A DNA stretch of 38,345 bases, taken from Rummeliibacillus sp. POC4. Its GTDB lineage: Bacteria > Bacillota > Bacilli > Bacillales_A > Planococcaceae. The stretch spans positions 1 through 38,345 of the forward strand of contig NZ_QWUA01000048.1 of the NCBI RefSeq assembly GCF_003576525.1, written 5' to 3'. Both the position numbers and the translations under genes were made by a program. The number at the start of each line of letters is the position of its first letter. The first letter of the stretch is position 1. A model generated the notes under the pieces. The model worked only from the letters and a program-made list of their open reading frames with translations. It did not search any database and was not told where the DNA came from. Positions 28,473 to 37,168 of this stretch are shown here, one piece after another.

Positions 28473-28583
28473 GTTTATCTCATAATCTGCATTATTATAA
28501 AAAATATTAAACAAGATGAAAGAAGAGCATTGTTACAATTAATATAATTTCAATGGATTTAATATGGTTTCTGATTGATGCTA

Positions 28584-28592
28584 TGATATGAT
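28584..28592 (+). promoter_or_regulatory. Extended -10 promoter of yunFED
   Basis: TGATATGAT is identical to the extended -10 before the VOC gene and lies about 30 bases before the yunF ATG. No clear -35. Confidence 0.45.
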
Positions 28593-28622
28593 GAATATAC
28601 TTAACCAATAGGAGGGAGACCT

Positions 28623-29471
28623 ATGATACACATCGGATTAACTGGATGGGGCGATCATCCAAGTCTATATCGTTCTTTATCAAAAGATAAGTTATTTGAT
28701 TATAGCGGTCATTTTCCAATAGTAGAATTAGATACTTCTTTCTATTCCATTCCTTCTATTGCAAATGTACAAAAATGGATTGCTGAAACGCCTAATCACT
28801 TTCAGTTTGTGGTGAAAGCCTATCAAGGAATGACCGGACATTTACGAGATGATAATCCCTATGGAACGGTAGATGAGATGTTTAATGTTTTTAAAGAATC
28901 TATACATAAATTCCAAGAAACCGGAAAATTGGCACTTGTACTTGTGCAATTTCCACCATGGTTTGATTGTCAACAAAAGAATGTTCAGTATATACGTTAT
29001 ATTAAACAGCAACTTAACGATTTCCCTATAGCTATAGAATTCCGAAATCGCACTTGGTATAGTGAGAAATTTATGGATGGAACATTGAGCTTTTTAAGGG
29101 GTCAGCAGCTCTTTCATACAGTTTGTGATGAGCCACAAGCTGGAGAAGGGTCAGTACCTTTAGTGCCGGTTGTGACAGGTGACAAGGTGTTACTTCGAAT
29201 ACATGGACGAAATGTACACGGATGGCGAAATCCAGGTAATAACGAACAATGGAGAAAAGTTCGATTTTTATATGATTATACAAACGAAGAACTAATATAT
29301 TTAAAAGAAGTTGTAGAAAAATTGCAACAGTCTGCAAAAGAAGTGTATGTATTATTTAATAATAATTCAGGTCATCACGCAGCTTCAAACGCAAAGACAT
29401 TACAGAAAATGCTTGGTGTTGAGTATCACAATCTATCCCCAAAACAATTAGATTTATTTGAAGGAGAGTAG
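28623..29471 (+). CDS. yunF: DUF72 protein, YunF
   Basis: The 282-aa protein belongs to the DUF72 TIM-barrel family. It shows HIGLTGWGDHPSLY at the N-terminus, VELDTSFYSIPS, FVVKAYQGMTGH, VQFPPWF and IAIEFRNRTW, and ends with VLFNNNSGHHAASNA. The function is unproven; the barrel resembles sugar-phosphate and nuclease folds. GGAGGG precedes the ATG. It leads the yunF-yunE-yunD unit with a 2-base gap to yunE, the same set as in B. subtilis. Confidence 0.9.
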   Translation: MIHIGLTGWGDHPSLYRSLSKDKLFDYSGHFPIVELDTSFYSIPSIANVQKWIAETPNHFQFVVKAYQGMTGHLRDDNPYGTVDEMFNVFKESIHKFQETGKLALVLVQFPPWFDCQQKNVQYIRYIKQQLNDFPIAIEFRNRTWYSEKFMDGTLSFLRGQQLFHTVCDEPQAGEGSVPLVPVVTGDKVLLRIHGRNVHGWRNPGNNEQWRKVRFLYDYTNEELIYLKEVVEKLQQSAKEVYVLFNNNSGHHAASNAKTLQKMLGVEYHNLSPKQLDLFEGE

Positions 29472-29473
29472 TA

Positions 29474-30298
29474 ATGGTATATATTTTACTAGCTGTAATA
29501 GGTGTGTGTTCAGGAATAATTGGTGCACTTGTTGGGCTTGGTGGTGGAGCCATTCTTGTACCGGCTACGTTATATATTGGTACTACACTTGGAATGATTC
29601 CTGATTTAACACCACAAAAAGTTGTAGGCCTATCTGTTATTATGATGATCGCGACAGGATTAGCTTCTACACTGTCGTATATGAAATCAAAATTGGTGGA
29701 TTATAAGAGTGGGTTGATATTCTTTATAGGGAGTGCGCCAGGTACAATTTTAGGTGCCTATATTAATAAGGGAATAGATTTGCCTTCTTTTAACTTATAC
29801 TTTGGTATATTACTTATTATTTTAGCAATCATACTACTTATTCGTGACTATCTAAAACCAATTGATTGGTTTGTAAACCGTGGAATGAAACAAACATTCT
29901 CGGATTTAAAAGACGATAAAGAGTATGTGTATGGGTATCCAATTTGGTTTGCTATACTATTAACATTTCTAATTGGGATGGCATCAGGCCTATTTGGTAT
30001 CGGTGGTGGATCGATGATTGTACCAGCAATGATTATTTTGTTTGCATTTCCACCACATGTTGCAGTGGCAACGTCTATGTTCATGGTGTTTTTATCATCC
30101 ATTATTAACTCAGCAAGTCATATTTACCTGGGACATGTACCTTGGTTATATACACTTCCAGTAGTGCCAGGTGCTTATATTGGAGCCAAGTTGGGTGCTG
30201 CTGTGAATAAAAAAATAAATTCAAATACATTAGTATTTGCTTTACGAATAATATTATTGTTACTTGGAATACGCTCTATTTATGAGGGATTGTTCTAA
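29474..30298 (+). CDS. yunE: TauE/SafE-family membrane transporter, YunE
   Basis: The 274-aa protein has about eight membrane segments and two repeated Gly-rich halves (GALVGLGGGAILVPATL and GLFGIGGGSMIVPAMIILF), the TauE/SafE hallmark. These proteins export or import sulfonates, sulfite, sulfoacetate or other organic anions. The substrate here is not predictable. GGAGAG precedes the ATG, 2 bases after yunF. Confidence 0.9.
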   Translation: MVYILLAVIGVCSGIIGALVGLGGGAILVPATLYIGTTLGMIPDLTPQKVVGLSVIMMIATGLASTLSYMKSKLVDYKSGLIFFIGSAPGTILGAYINKGIDLPSFNLYFGILLIILAIILLIRDYLKPIDWFVNRGMKQTFSDLKDDKEYVYGYPIWFAILLTFLIGMASGLFGIGGGSMIVPAMIILFAFPPHVAVATSMFMVFLSSIINSASHIYLGHVPWLYTLPVVPGAYIGAKLGAAVNKKINSNTLVFALRIILLLLGIRSIYEGLF

Positions 30299-30316
30299 GC
30301 ATAGAGAGGTGTCACC

Positions 30317-31675
30317 ATGTTAGAAACGATTCATTTATATCATACGAATGATGTTCATAGCCATTTTGGATATTGGCCACGTATTCAAAAGTTACTAACT
30401 GATCGAAAAAAATGGCATAACGAAATGGAAGATAGTTGTTATATTTTTGATATCGGAGATTTTATTGACCGATCACATATTTATACAGAGGCAACTCTAG
30501 GAAAAGGAAATATTGAGCTATTAAATGATGGGCTATATGATGCAGTGACGATTGGAAATAATGAAGGAATTACATTGTCAAAAGCTGATTTAAACAAATT
30601 GTATGATGATGCAAAATTTGATGTGATAGTAGGTAATTTAAAAACGGAAAATAAAGTGCCAAAGTGGGCGAAACCGTTTAAAATTTTTAAGACTGCACAG
30701 GGGACAAAAATTGGTGTTATTGCTGCAACTGCAGAATTCCGAACTTATTATGAGCCATTAGGATGGACGATTGAAGACCCATTACCTGTATTGCAGGATA
30801 TTGTAAATGAAATACACCCTTTAGTCGATATCTTACTTTGTATGTCTCATTTAGGTATTCAAATGGATGAACAATTAGCTATACAATGTCCGCAAATAGA
30901 TGTGATTTTCGGTTCTCATACTCATCATGTATTGCATGAAGGTAAAATAGTTGGAAATACATTATTAACAGGTGGAGGCAAATTTGGCTTTTTTGTAGGG
31001 CATACAGAAATTCAATTTGACGATGAATTGGATAAAATTGTTCAGAAAAAGACAGAGTTATATAGAACGTCAGATTTACCACCAGTTAAGGATGAGGAAC
31101 AATTTGATCAATCGTTAATACAAAAAGGAAAGGAACTCTTAAATTATCCGGTATTTGAGGCAGATCATTATTTAAATAAAGAATGGTATCATCACTCAAC
31201 ATTATCTCGCTTTTTTGCCAAGGAATTATTACAATTTTCAAAAGCAGATTGTGCGATGTTCAATGCCGGAATATTTTTAAGGGATATTCCCAAAGGGACA
31301 GTTACAGCCTTTGACATCCATCAATGTCTACCTCATCCCATCAATGCTTGTGTCATTGAAATGACAGGTGAAAAACTTAAAGAAGTTTTAGAGCTTGCAC
31401 AGAAATCATTAGATTGGCCAAGAACAGAGTTAAAAGGATTGGGCTTTAGAGGGGTAATTCTTGGCAAAATTTTGACATATGGATTTTCGCTTAATTCTGA
31501 TGGAGAACTATTGGTAAATGGAAAGAAAACAAGTGATACTAACGTTTATAAGTTAGTGACGTTAGATATGTTTACTTTCGGTTATTTCTTCCCAGAGTTA
31601 AAAAAATTACCAAAAACCTACTTGTTACCAGAATTTCTACGTGATATTCTGATGTCATATAGAAATAAATCATAG
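30317..31675 (+). CDS. yunD: Metallophosphoesterase, 5'-nucleotidase type, YunD
   Basis: The 452-aa protein has the N-terminal calcineurin-like metal sites HTNDVHSH, FDIGDFIDRS, IGNNEG, MSHLG and GSHTHH. A C-terminal 5'-nucleotidase/UshA-like domain follows (SRFFAKELL, GIFLRDIPKG, and FDIHQCLPHP). There is no signal peptide, so it acts in the cytosol, unlike secreted UshA. The nucleotide or sugar-nucleotide substrate is unknown. GAGAGGTG precedes the ATG, and the gene is 18 bases after yunE. Confidence 0.9.
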   Translation: MLETIHLYHTNDVHSHFGYWPRIQKLLTDRKKWHNEMEDSCYIFDIGDFIDRSHIYTEATLGKGNIELLNDGLYDAVTIGNNEGITLSKADLNKLYDDAKFDVIVGNLKTENKVPKWAKPFKIFKTAQGTKIGVIAATAEFRTYYEPLGWTIEDPLPVLQDIVNEIHPLVDILLCMSHLGIQMDEQLAIQCPQIDVIFGSHTHHVLHEGKIVGNTLLTGGGKFGFFVGHTEIQFDDELDKIVQKKTELYRTSDLPPVKDEEQFDQSLIQKGKELLNYPVFEADHYLNKEWYHHSTLSRFFAKELLQFSKADCAMFNAGIFLRDIPKGTVTAFDIHQCLPHPINACVIEMTGEKLKEVLELAQKSLDWPRTELKGLGFRGVILGKILTYGFSLNSDGELLVNGKKTSDTNVYKLVTLDMFTFGYFFPELKKLPKTYLLPEFLRDILMSYRNKS

Positions 31676-31719
31676 TTGTTTTAATATACTGATTTTTGAG
31701 ATGATTGGGGAAGAACAGC

Positions 31720-32823
31720 ATGCGGTTGATATCAACGGAAGTATTACAAACGGGCATGGTAATAGGTAGGACAATTTGGAATGAGATTGGTAGACCATTA
31801 TTACAAAAGGGTGTAAAAGTATCAGATCTGATTATCAAACGATTACAAGAATTGAATATACAATATGTATACATTGACGATAGTATATCAAAAGATATCG
31901 AAGTAAAAGAAGCCATACCTAGAACAGTAAGACAACATGCGGTACAGCAAATAACGTCATCTTTTAATCAGTTAAAAATGCTGAAAGGAAAAGATGTTAC
32001 ATATTGTCTGGACCGTCAATCGAAGCAATTTACATTAATTATTGATGATTTGTTGAATAATATTATGAATAACAAAGAAATTTTAACCATTCTAAGTGAT
32101 GCTTTTCTTTATGATAACTATATCTATCAGCATTCCTTGCAAGTAGCGGTTTACTCGATTGCGATTGCAAAGGAAATGAAATATAATGCGGTTGAAATTC
32201 GTCAAATAGGAATAGGTGCTATACTACATGATATCGGAAAGATGATGATTCCTCAGGAAATACTTAAAAAACCAGGAAGATTAACAAACGAAGAATACGA
32301 AATCATGAAACAGCATACTAAGTACGGTTTTGACATTTTGAGAAATTTACATACGATTTCCCTATTATCTGCACATTGTGCATTTCAACATCATGAACGA
32401 TTAGATGGCAGTGGTTATCCAAGAGGATTGCTGGATTTCGAAATCCATCCATATGCAAAAATTATTGCAGTAGCAGATGTATTTGATGCGGTTACTTCAA
32501 ATCGAGTGTATCGAAATAAGATGCTTCCTTCACTAGGGATGGATATTATTAAAGAAGGCAGTGGTACATTATACGACGAAAAAGTAGTAAATGCTTTAAG
32601 ACGTTGTGTAGCATATTATCCTAATGGAACTGTCCTATTATTATCTGATGGTCGTAGAGGGATTGTTTGTAAGCAAAATAAAGAAAACACAGAGAGACCA
32701 TGGGTTCGGATATTCGAGGAAAATAACGAAATACTTAAAGCTACATATGAAATTTTATTAGCTGATGAAGTAGACCTATCCGTCAAAAAGGTTGAAGTTG
32801 AATATTTATCACAAGTCGAATAA
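31720..32823 (+). CDS. HD-GYP cyclic-di-GMP phosphodiesterase
   Basis: The 367-aa protein has a small N-terminal domain (residues 1-60, LISTEVLQTGMVIGRTIWNE, common before HD-GYP domains) and an HD-GYP domain. Ligands visible are His138, His170-Asp171 (ILHDIGKMMIP), HHE 224-226, and the GYP part DGSGYP at 229-234. These residues support hydrolysis of cyclic-di-GMP. No membrane segment or receiver domain is present, so it is cytosolic with an unknown input. The ATG at 31720 has GGGGAAG 6 bases upstream; a TTG at 31705 is rejected. It sits between yunD and yunB, where B. subtilis has no such gene as far as I recall. Confidence 0.9.
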   Translation: MRLISTEVLQTGMVIGRTIWNEIGRPLLQKGVKVSDLIIKRLQELNIQYVYIDDSISKDIEVKEAIPRTVRQHAVQQITSSFNQLKMLKGKDVTYCLDRQSKQFTLIIDDLLNNIMNNKEILTILSDAFLYDNYIYQHSLQVAVYSIAIAKEMKYNAVEIRQIGIGAILHDIGKMMIPQEILKKPGRLTNEEYEIMKQHTKYGFDILRNLHTISLLSAHCAFQHHERLDGSGYPRGLLDFEIHPYAKIIAVADVFDAVTSNRVYRNKMLPSLGMDIIKEGSGTLYDEKVVNALRRCVAYYPNGTVLLLSDGRRGIVCKQNKENTERPWVRIFEENNEILKATYEILLADEVDLSVKKVEVEYLSQVE

Positions 32824-32846
32824 TGGCAACCTCCTATTCATATTAT
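32818..32846 (+). promoter_or_regulatory. Candidate sigma-E promoter of yunB
   Basis: GAATAAT (32818-32824) and CATATTAT (32839-32846) are 14 bases apart and resemble the sigma-E -35 (ATATT type) and -10 (CATACAAT type). yunB is a sigma-E gene in B. subtilis. The start would fall near 32853, at the SD, giving a very short leader that lacks the 5' arm of the hairpin at 32829. Confidence 0.45.
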
Positions 32847-32864
32847 TGATTAGGAGGTATTTTT
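32829..32864 (+). terminator. Terminator-like hairpin holding the yunB SD
   Basis: ACCTCCTA (32829-32836) and TAGGAGGT (32851-32858) form a perfect 8-bp stem with a 14-base loop, followed by ATTTTTG. The second arm is the SD for the GTG at 32865, so a transcript from upstream would bury the ribosome site or stop here. Confidence 0.65.
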
Positions 32865-33686
32865 GTGCGATTGATGAAAAAGAGAAAGCAACTATTCAGG
32901 CGATCACGTCTATTCCCAATGGTATTGGTTAGTCTTTTAGGTTGCGTATTGCTATTTTTTTATTACATTAATGCTCAACTTATGCCCACATTTATGCGGT
33001 ATGCTGAAGTTGAAACCAATAAAATCGCATCTTATGTAATTAGTAAGGCTATAACATCAAGAACTTCAAATGTACTTGATAGCAATGAAGTAATTGAAAG
33101 TGTAGGAGAAGGAGAAAATCAGGGGCTAGTCGATTCAAAGTTGAATACAGAAGTGATTACTCGAATTATGGCGGAAACACAAACATTAGTTCAATCACAT
33201 TTAGAAGAAGCGGAAAAAGGAAATTTAGATCATTTACCAAAATATGAAGATATCGAATATGATGAGGAATCCATGCAGAGAGATGGCGGAATTGTATTTT
33301 ACGTACCAATTGGACTTGCCACAGGTTTGCCGTTACTCGGAAATCTAGGTCCGAAAATCCCTATCCGTTTCCATGTGATAGGGAATGTTCAGGTTAATAT
33401 GGAACAAGAAATTCAAGAGTTCGGTATTAACAACGCTGCTGTCAAATACAGTGTGCGTACAACAGTTAATGTCCAAATAATTGTTCCTTTTGATAGTATG
33501 TCAGCAACAGTGGAACAAAAAATACCTGTAGCAATCACTTTGTTAAAAGGGAATGTTCCGTATATTTATTCTAGTGATGCTTCATCAACCCAACCGGCTA
33601 TTGAAGTGCCATTACCTGCTACACCACCAAATTCTTCAACAAATGCACCATCTCCAACAGCGCCACCTGCTTCAGATAATAATTAG
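32865..33686 (+). CDS. yunB: Sporulation protein YunB
   Basis: The 273-aa protein has a basic N-terminus, one membrane segment (about residues 17-36, PMVLVSLLGCVLLFFYYIN) and an extracytoplasmic domain with IPIRFHVIGNVQVNMEQEI and the ending IPVAITLLKGNVPYIYSS. In B. subtilis YunB is made in the mother cell under sigma-E and is needed for normal sporulation. A Pro/Ser/Thr-rich tail of about 30 residues (ATPPNSSTNAPSPTAPPAS) extends past the family core. The start is GTG at 32865 with AGGAGG 7 bases upstream; an ATG three codons later is too far from it. Confidence 0.92.
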   Translation: MRLMKKRKQLFRRSRLFPMVLVSLLGCVLLFFYYINAQLMPTFMRYAEVETNKIASYVISKAITSRTSNVLDSNEVIESVGEGENQGLVDSKLNTEVITRIMAETQTLVQSHLEEAEKGNLDHLPKYEDIEYDEESMQRDGGIVFYVPIGLATGLPLLGNLGPKIPIRFHVIGNVQVNMEQEIQEFGINNAAVKYSVRTTVNVQIIVPFDSMSATVEQKIPVAITLLKGNVPYIYSSDASSTQPAIEVPLPATPPNSSTNAPSPTAPPASDNN

Positions 33687-33796
33687 AATAAATACCATTT
33701 AAGAGTAACCCAAGGTTGAGAGAAAACCTTTAATATGTTAAATTGACAACAGTAAGGGATTTTCACATTTACTTAATCGATGGGAGCTGACTTATC

Positions 33797-34714
33797 GTGA
33801 CATCATGTAAACCAACAAAGGGAGAATATATTCGAAAACCAGATTGGCTCAAAATTAAACTAAATACAAACGAAGAATATAAAGGTTTAAAAAAGCTAAT
33901 GAGGGAGAAAAATTTACATACGGTTTGTGAGGAGGCAAAGTGTCCTAACATTCACGAATGTTGGGGTGAACGCCGTACAGCCACATTTATGATTTTAGGT
34001 GATATATGTACGCGTGCATGTCGATTTTGTGCAGTTAAGACAGGTCTTCCTACTGAACTGGATTTAGCAGAACCTGAACGTGTAGCAGATTCCGTACAGC
34101 TTATGAATTTAAAGCATGTTGTCATTACTGTTGTGGCACGTGATGATTTAAAAGATGGAGGAGCAAGCGTCCTTGCTGAAACAGTTCGAGCAATCCGTCG
34201 CAAATGTCCGTTTACTTCCATCGAAGTATTGCCTTCTGATATGGGAGGAGTAAAAGAAAATTTACAAATATTAATGGATGCAAAACCAGATATTTTGAAT
34301 CATAATATAGAGACAGTAAGACGGTTAACACCAAGAGTTCGTGCACGTGCAACATATGATCGTTCTTTAGAGTTTTTAAAGCGCGCGAAAGAAATGCAAC
34401 CAGATATTCCTACAAAGTCATCTTTAATGATTGGTCTTGGGGAAACAGAAGAAGAAATTATTGAAGTAATGGATGACTTACGCGCAAATAATGTAGATAT
34501 TATGACAATAGGTCAGTATCTTCAACCAACGAAAAAGCATTTACCAGTGAAGAAATACTATTCTCCATTGGAGTTTGGAAAGCTTCGTAAAATAGCCATG
34601 TCTAAAGGCTTTAGCCATTGTGAGGCAGGTCCTTTAGTTCGTAGTAGTTATCATGCAGATGAACAAGTAAATGAAGCTGCAAAACATAAACATGCGCTTG
34701 GAGAAAATGCGTAA
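33797..34714 (+). CDS. lipA: Lipoyl synthase
   Basis: The 305-aa radical-SAM enzyme inserts two sulfurs into protein-bound octanoyl groups. The auxiliary [4Fe-4S] ligands are Cys44, Cys49 and Cys55 ([12 protein letters not shown]). The SAM cluster ligands are Cys71, Cys75 and Cys78 (CTRACRFC). The C-terminal [10 protein letters not shown] carries the RSSY motif. The GTG at 33797 has GGGAG upstream. It depends on Fe-S supply from SUF and serves lipoyl proteins such as GcvH. A TTGACA at 33743 is a possible -35, but no convincing -10 follows. Confidence 0.96.
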   Translation: MTSCKPTKGEYIRKPDWLKIKLNTNEEYKGLKKLMREKNLHTVCEEAKCPNIHECWGERRTATFMILGDICTRACRFCAVKTGLPTELDLAEPERVADSVQLMNLKHVVITVVARDDLKDGGASVLAETVRAIRRKCPFTSIEVLPSDMGGVKENLQILMDAKPDILNHNIETVRRLTPRVRARATYDRSLEFLKRAKEMQPDIPTKSSLMIGLGETEEEIIEVMDDLRANNVDIMTIGQYLQPTKKHLPVKKYYSPLEFGKLRKIAMSKGFSHCEAGPLVRSSYHADEQVNEAAKHKHALGENA

Positions 34715-34742
34715 TCATCTTTAAAAAATGGATGGTGATAAA

Positions 34743-35168
34743 ATGATTATTGCAGATCAATCAATGTATGAAATCATTGAAAATGTAAAAGAAGGATTTA
34801 AACAAGAAGATTTTAATGGCCGTTATAGTGATATTTTATCGAAGTATGATTATATTGTTGGAGACTGGGGCTATGGTCAACTTCGTTTAAAAGGCTTCTA
34901 TGAAGATAAAAACCAAAAGGCTACTTTTGATACACGAATTAGCACGCTACAAGATTATTTATACGAATATTGTAATTTTGGCTGTTCCTATTTTGTATTA
35001 AAAAAAATAGGGAAAGCACCTCAATTGGTGGATTCATCTAAAGAGATGATTGAAGCAGTAGAGGAAGATATTATCTTGATCGAAGAAACGGATACACCTC
35101 AATTGGATGAAAGTAATTTAGAGAATGATTTAGAACAACAAAAAAACATCGAGCAAGGGCAATTTTAA
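34743..35168 (+). CDS. yutD: YutD-family protein (DUF1027)
   Basis: The 141-aa protein matches the YutD/DUF1027 family: GRYSDILSKYDYIVGDWGYGQLRLKGFY and YLYEYCNFGCSYFVLKK. It has a short acidic C-terminal tail. The function is unknown. It is conserved beside lipA in Bacillales. The ATG at 34743 has GGTGAT 6 bases upstream; an ATG at 34728 has no SD. The stop codon lies inside the loop of the terminator at 35141. Confidence 0.87.
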   Translation: MIIADQSMYEIIENVKEGFKQEDFNGRYSDILSKYDYIVGDWGYGQLRLKGFYEDKNQKATFDTRISTLQDYLYEYCNFGCSYFVLKKIGKAPQLVDSSKEMIEAVEEDIILIEETDTPQLDESNLENDLEQQKNIEQGQF

Positions 35169-35188
35169 ACCCTCTCGATGTTTTTTTA
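35141..35188. terminator. Bidirectional terminator between yutD and the DUF3055 gene
   Basis: AAAAACATCGAG pairs with CTCGATGTTTTT, with an inner AGGG/CCCT pair. A runs lie on the left and T runs on the right, so it serves both convergent genes. It overlaps the last codons of yutD. Confidence 0.88.
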
Positions 35189-35261
35189 TGCAGTTAAATA
35201 AAATTCAACTGATTTTTATGCTTACTTTTTGAACACACTATCCCTATAGAATAAAGTCATC

Positions 35262-35528
35262 TTAACCAATTAGTTCATACAAATATTCTCGAATCTCCTG
35301 AGCTTCCTCTGGCGATCTTTTGTATACGTCTTCTAGGTAGCCTGGTTCGTCTAAATCATCAGATCCGATAATAGCAAATCGATTATGTTGCATATCTAAA
35401 ACAAGAACTTTTCCATAGAAACGGTTGCTTTGCATTATTGCCAAATCATATCGTTGGTTTTCACCCATGAAGCTAACAAATCTTGTCTTATTCTCTTCTA
35501 TATCATCATATAAAAAAAATCTTTCCAT
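35262..35528 (-). CDS. DUF3055 family protein
   Basis: The 88-aa protein begins MERFFLYDDIEENKTRFVSF and contains RFYGKVLVLDMQ, AIIGSDDLDEPGYLEDVY and a charged helical end, which fit DUF3055, a small Firmicutes family of unknown function. GGAAGGGG lies about 10 bases before the ATG on the minus strand. It is divergent from yutE with an 88-base gap and convergent with yutD. Confidence 0.8.
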   Translation of the reverse strand: MERFFLYDDIEENKTRFVSFMGENQRYDLAIMQSNRFYGKVLVLDMQHNRFAIIGSDDLDEPGYLEDVYKRSPEEAQEIREYLYELIG

Positions 35529-35616
35529 TTATTCATAACCCCTTCCGGTTCTAAAGTTATGTTACTATAGAAGAGAATAAGGTATCAACCTTTACTATTT
35601 GAATGGAGGAAGCAAA

Positions 35617-36066
35617 ATGTATTTTGTTGATCGAAAAAAAATTACAAATAATCTTGAATATATGGATTCTATTATGAATACTTTTCAACAAACAGAAAAT
35701 TGGTTAATGGATGATGTGCATAAACTAGCTGTAGAACGTATTGCAAACGTTTTAATTGAAGCTATTATAGATGTTGGAAACTCAATGATTGATGGTTTTA
35801 TCATGAGAGATCCGGGCAGTTATGAAGACATCATCGATATTTTAGTAGACGAAAAAGTAATCACTGCTGATATGGAACAACCACTTAAAGCGTTAATCGG
35901 TCTTCGTAGAGGGCTTGTACGCGATATTTTAGAAGTAGATGACCAAGAAGTTATTAAAGTTCTAAATGAGCATTTAAATGTTATTAAAGCGTTTTCACCA
36001 TGCGTAAATAAATACTTGATCAATGAGTTAGGACCAGTTACTGCATTTATCCCTGAGGAACAATAA
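35617..36066 (+). CDS. yutE: DUF86/HepT-like protein, YutE
   Basis: The 149-aa helical protein belongs to the DUF86 (HepT-like) group: LEYMDSIMNTFQ, AVERIANVLIEAIIDVGNSMI and PLKALIGLRRGLVRDILEVD. HepT toxins carry an R-x4-6-H-x-Y RNase motif; here the same place reads RRGLVRDIL without the His-x-Tyr, and no MNT nucleotidyltransferase antitoxin is adjacent. It is therefore probably not a toxin. The ATG at 35617 has GGAGG upstream; a TTG at 35599 is rejected. Its stop overlaps the yutF ATG by one base. Confidence 0.85.
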   Translation: MYFVDRKKITNNLEYMDSIMNTFQQTENWLMDDVHKLAVERIANVLIEAIIDVGNSMIDGFIMRDPGSYEDIIDILVDEKVITADMEQPLKALIGLRRGLVRDILEVDDQEVIKVLNEHLNVIKAFSPCVNKYLINELGPVTAFIPEEQ

Positions 36067-36830
36067 TGAGAAAGTATAAAGCTTATTGCTTTGATCTAGA
36101 TGGAACGGTCTATAAAGGATCTGAACCTATATCAGAGGCAAAAGATTTTATAAATTATTTAAAGCAACAGGGAATTGAACCCTTCTTCGTTACAAATAAT
36201 GCGAAAATGACTGGTGAACAACTACAAAGCAAATTACTCAATATGGGGATTGAAGCAAAAAAAGATCATATTATGACTTCTGCAATGGCTACTACCAAGT
36301 ATATTGCTAAGCATTTTCCTAATAAGACGGTCAAGGTTTTAGGTGGAGATGGGTTAAAGCAAGCTATTCTTGATACAGGTATGGAAGTTGTTTCGAATAA
36401 TCCAGACGTTTTTGTGCAAGGTATGAATACGGAACTAACTTATCAAATGTTGGCAGAGGCATGCTATGCTATACAAAATGGTGCAGTATTCATAGCAACA
36501 AATGGTGATGTAAAATTTCCAAGCGAGTATGGATTTGCACCTGGTAATGGCGCTATAGCAGAAATGATTCATAATGTAACAGATGTTGCACCTATTTATA
36601 TTGGTAAACCAGCTACACATATGCTTGAAATTATTCGCCAAGAATTTAATTTACAAAAAGAAGATATGTTAATGATTGGGGACAACTATGATACGGATAT
36701 CCTTGCAGGGATTCGTTTTGGAATTGACACATTACATGTCAATACAGGAGTAACGCGTACAGAAGATGTTCAAAATAAAGAAAAAACAGCAACATACACG
36801 GTTAAAACATTGTTAGAATGTATAGAATAG
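36066..36830 (+). CDS. yutF: HAD-superfamily phosphatase, NagD type, YutF
   Basis: The 254-aa protein has HAD motif I FDLDGTVYKG (Asp10 nucleophile, Asp12), motif II FFVTNNAKMT, and motif IV MIGDNYDTDILAG, with the HAD-IIA cap between (GGDGLKQAIL and GAVFIATNGDVKFPSE). Relatives dephosphorylate sugar phosphates or nucleotides such as p-nitrophenyl phosphate, 5'-UMP and glycerol phosphate. It is translationally coupled to yutE by a 1-base stop/start overlap. Confidence 0.92.
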   Translation: MRKYKAYCFDLDGTVYKGSEPISEAKDFINYLKQQGIEPFFVTNNAKMTGEQLQSKLLNMGIEAKKDHIMTSAMATTKYIAKHFPNKTVKVLGGDGLKQAILDTGMEVVSNNPDVFVQGMNTELTYQMLAEACYAIQNGAVFIATNGDVKFPSEYGFAPGNGAIAEMIHNVTDVAPIYIGKPATHMLEIIRQEFNLQKEDMLMIGDNYDTDILAGIRFGIDTLHVNTGVTRTEDVQNKEKTATYTVKTLLECIE

Positions 36831-36872
36831 AAATGAAGGACCTATTAAATCATAAAAGACTTAGTAGGTCCC
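36829..36872. terminator. Hairpin between yutF and yuzB
   Basis: GGACCTA pairs with TAGGTCC, extended by a bulged GAAATG/CATTTC. The long loop and absence of a T run on either strand make it weak. Its position between convergent genes supports a stop signal for both. Confidence 0.5.
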
Positions 36873-36878
36873 ATTTCC

Positions 36879-37115
36879 TTAAAATAAAGGATTTTCCTCT
36901 ATAAATTGATAAATTTTTTTCGTTAATTCCTCTGGTGTTTCGGCTTCAACCAAATCTCCATTGACAAGTGCATATAATTTTTCAGAACATCTTGTACAAT
37001 AGCTTAGACAACCATATTCAAGCACATCTACATTTGGATCTTGTTCTAGCACTTCATATGTTTCTTGGGAGCCGTTAGCCAAATTGCTGACGCAAAATTC
37101 AACAAGTGGATTCAT
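36879..37115 (-). CDS. yuzB: DUF1450 protein, YuzB
   Basis: The 78-aa protein reads [18 protein letters not shown] and contains [21 protein letters not shown] with three clustered Cys (CLSYCTRC) plus Cys7. The pattern is that of DUF1450, a thioredoxin-fold, ferredoxin-like group of unknown function. The ATG at 37113-37115 has GAGGTGA upstream; a GTG four codons earlier overlaps that SD and is rejected. It is divergent from yutJ and shares a regulated intergenic region, as in B. subtilis. Confidence 0.88.
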   Translation of the reverse strand: MNPLVEFCVSNLANGSQETYEVLEQDPNVDVLEYGCLSYCTRCSEKLYALVNGDLVEAETPEELTKKIYQFIEENPLF

Positions 37116-37139
37116 ATAACACGTCACCTCACCCTTCGA

Positions 37140-37168
37140 ATGCTACTATTATTTTTTTTATTCGTCAA
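37140..37168 (-). promoter_or_regulatory. Candidate yuzB promoter
   Basis: On the minus strand TTGACG (37163-37168) and TAGCAT (37140-37145) are 17 bases apart, about 25 bases before the yuzB ATG. Confidence 0.5.

Noticed and set aside
33713-33732. AAGGTT/AACCTT hairpin after yunB as a terminator
   Set aside because: Only 6 bp and no T tract; readthrough into lipA cannot be excluded.
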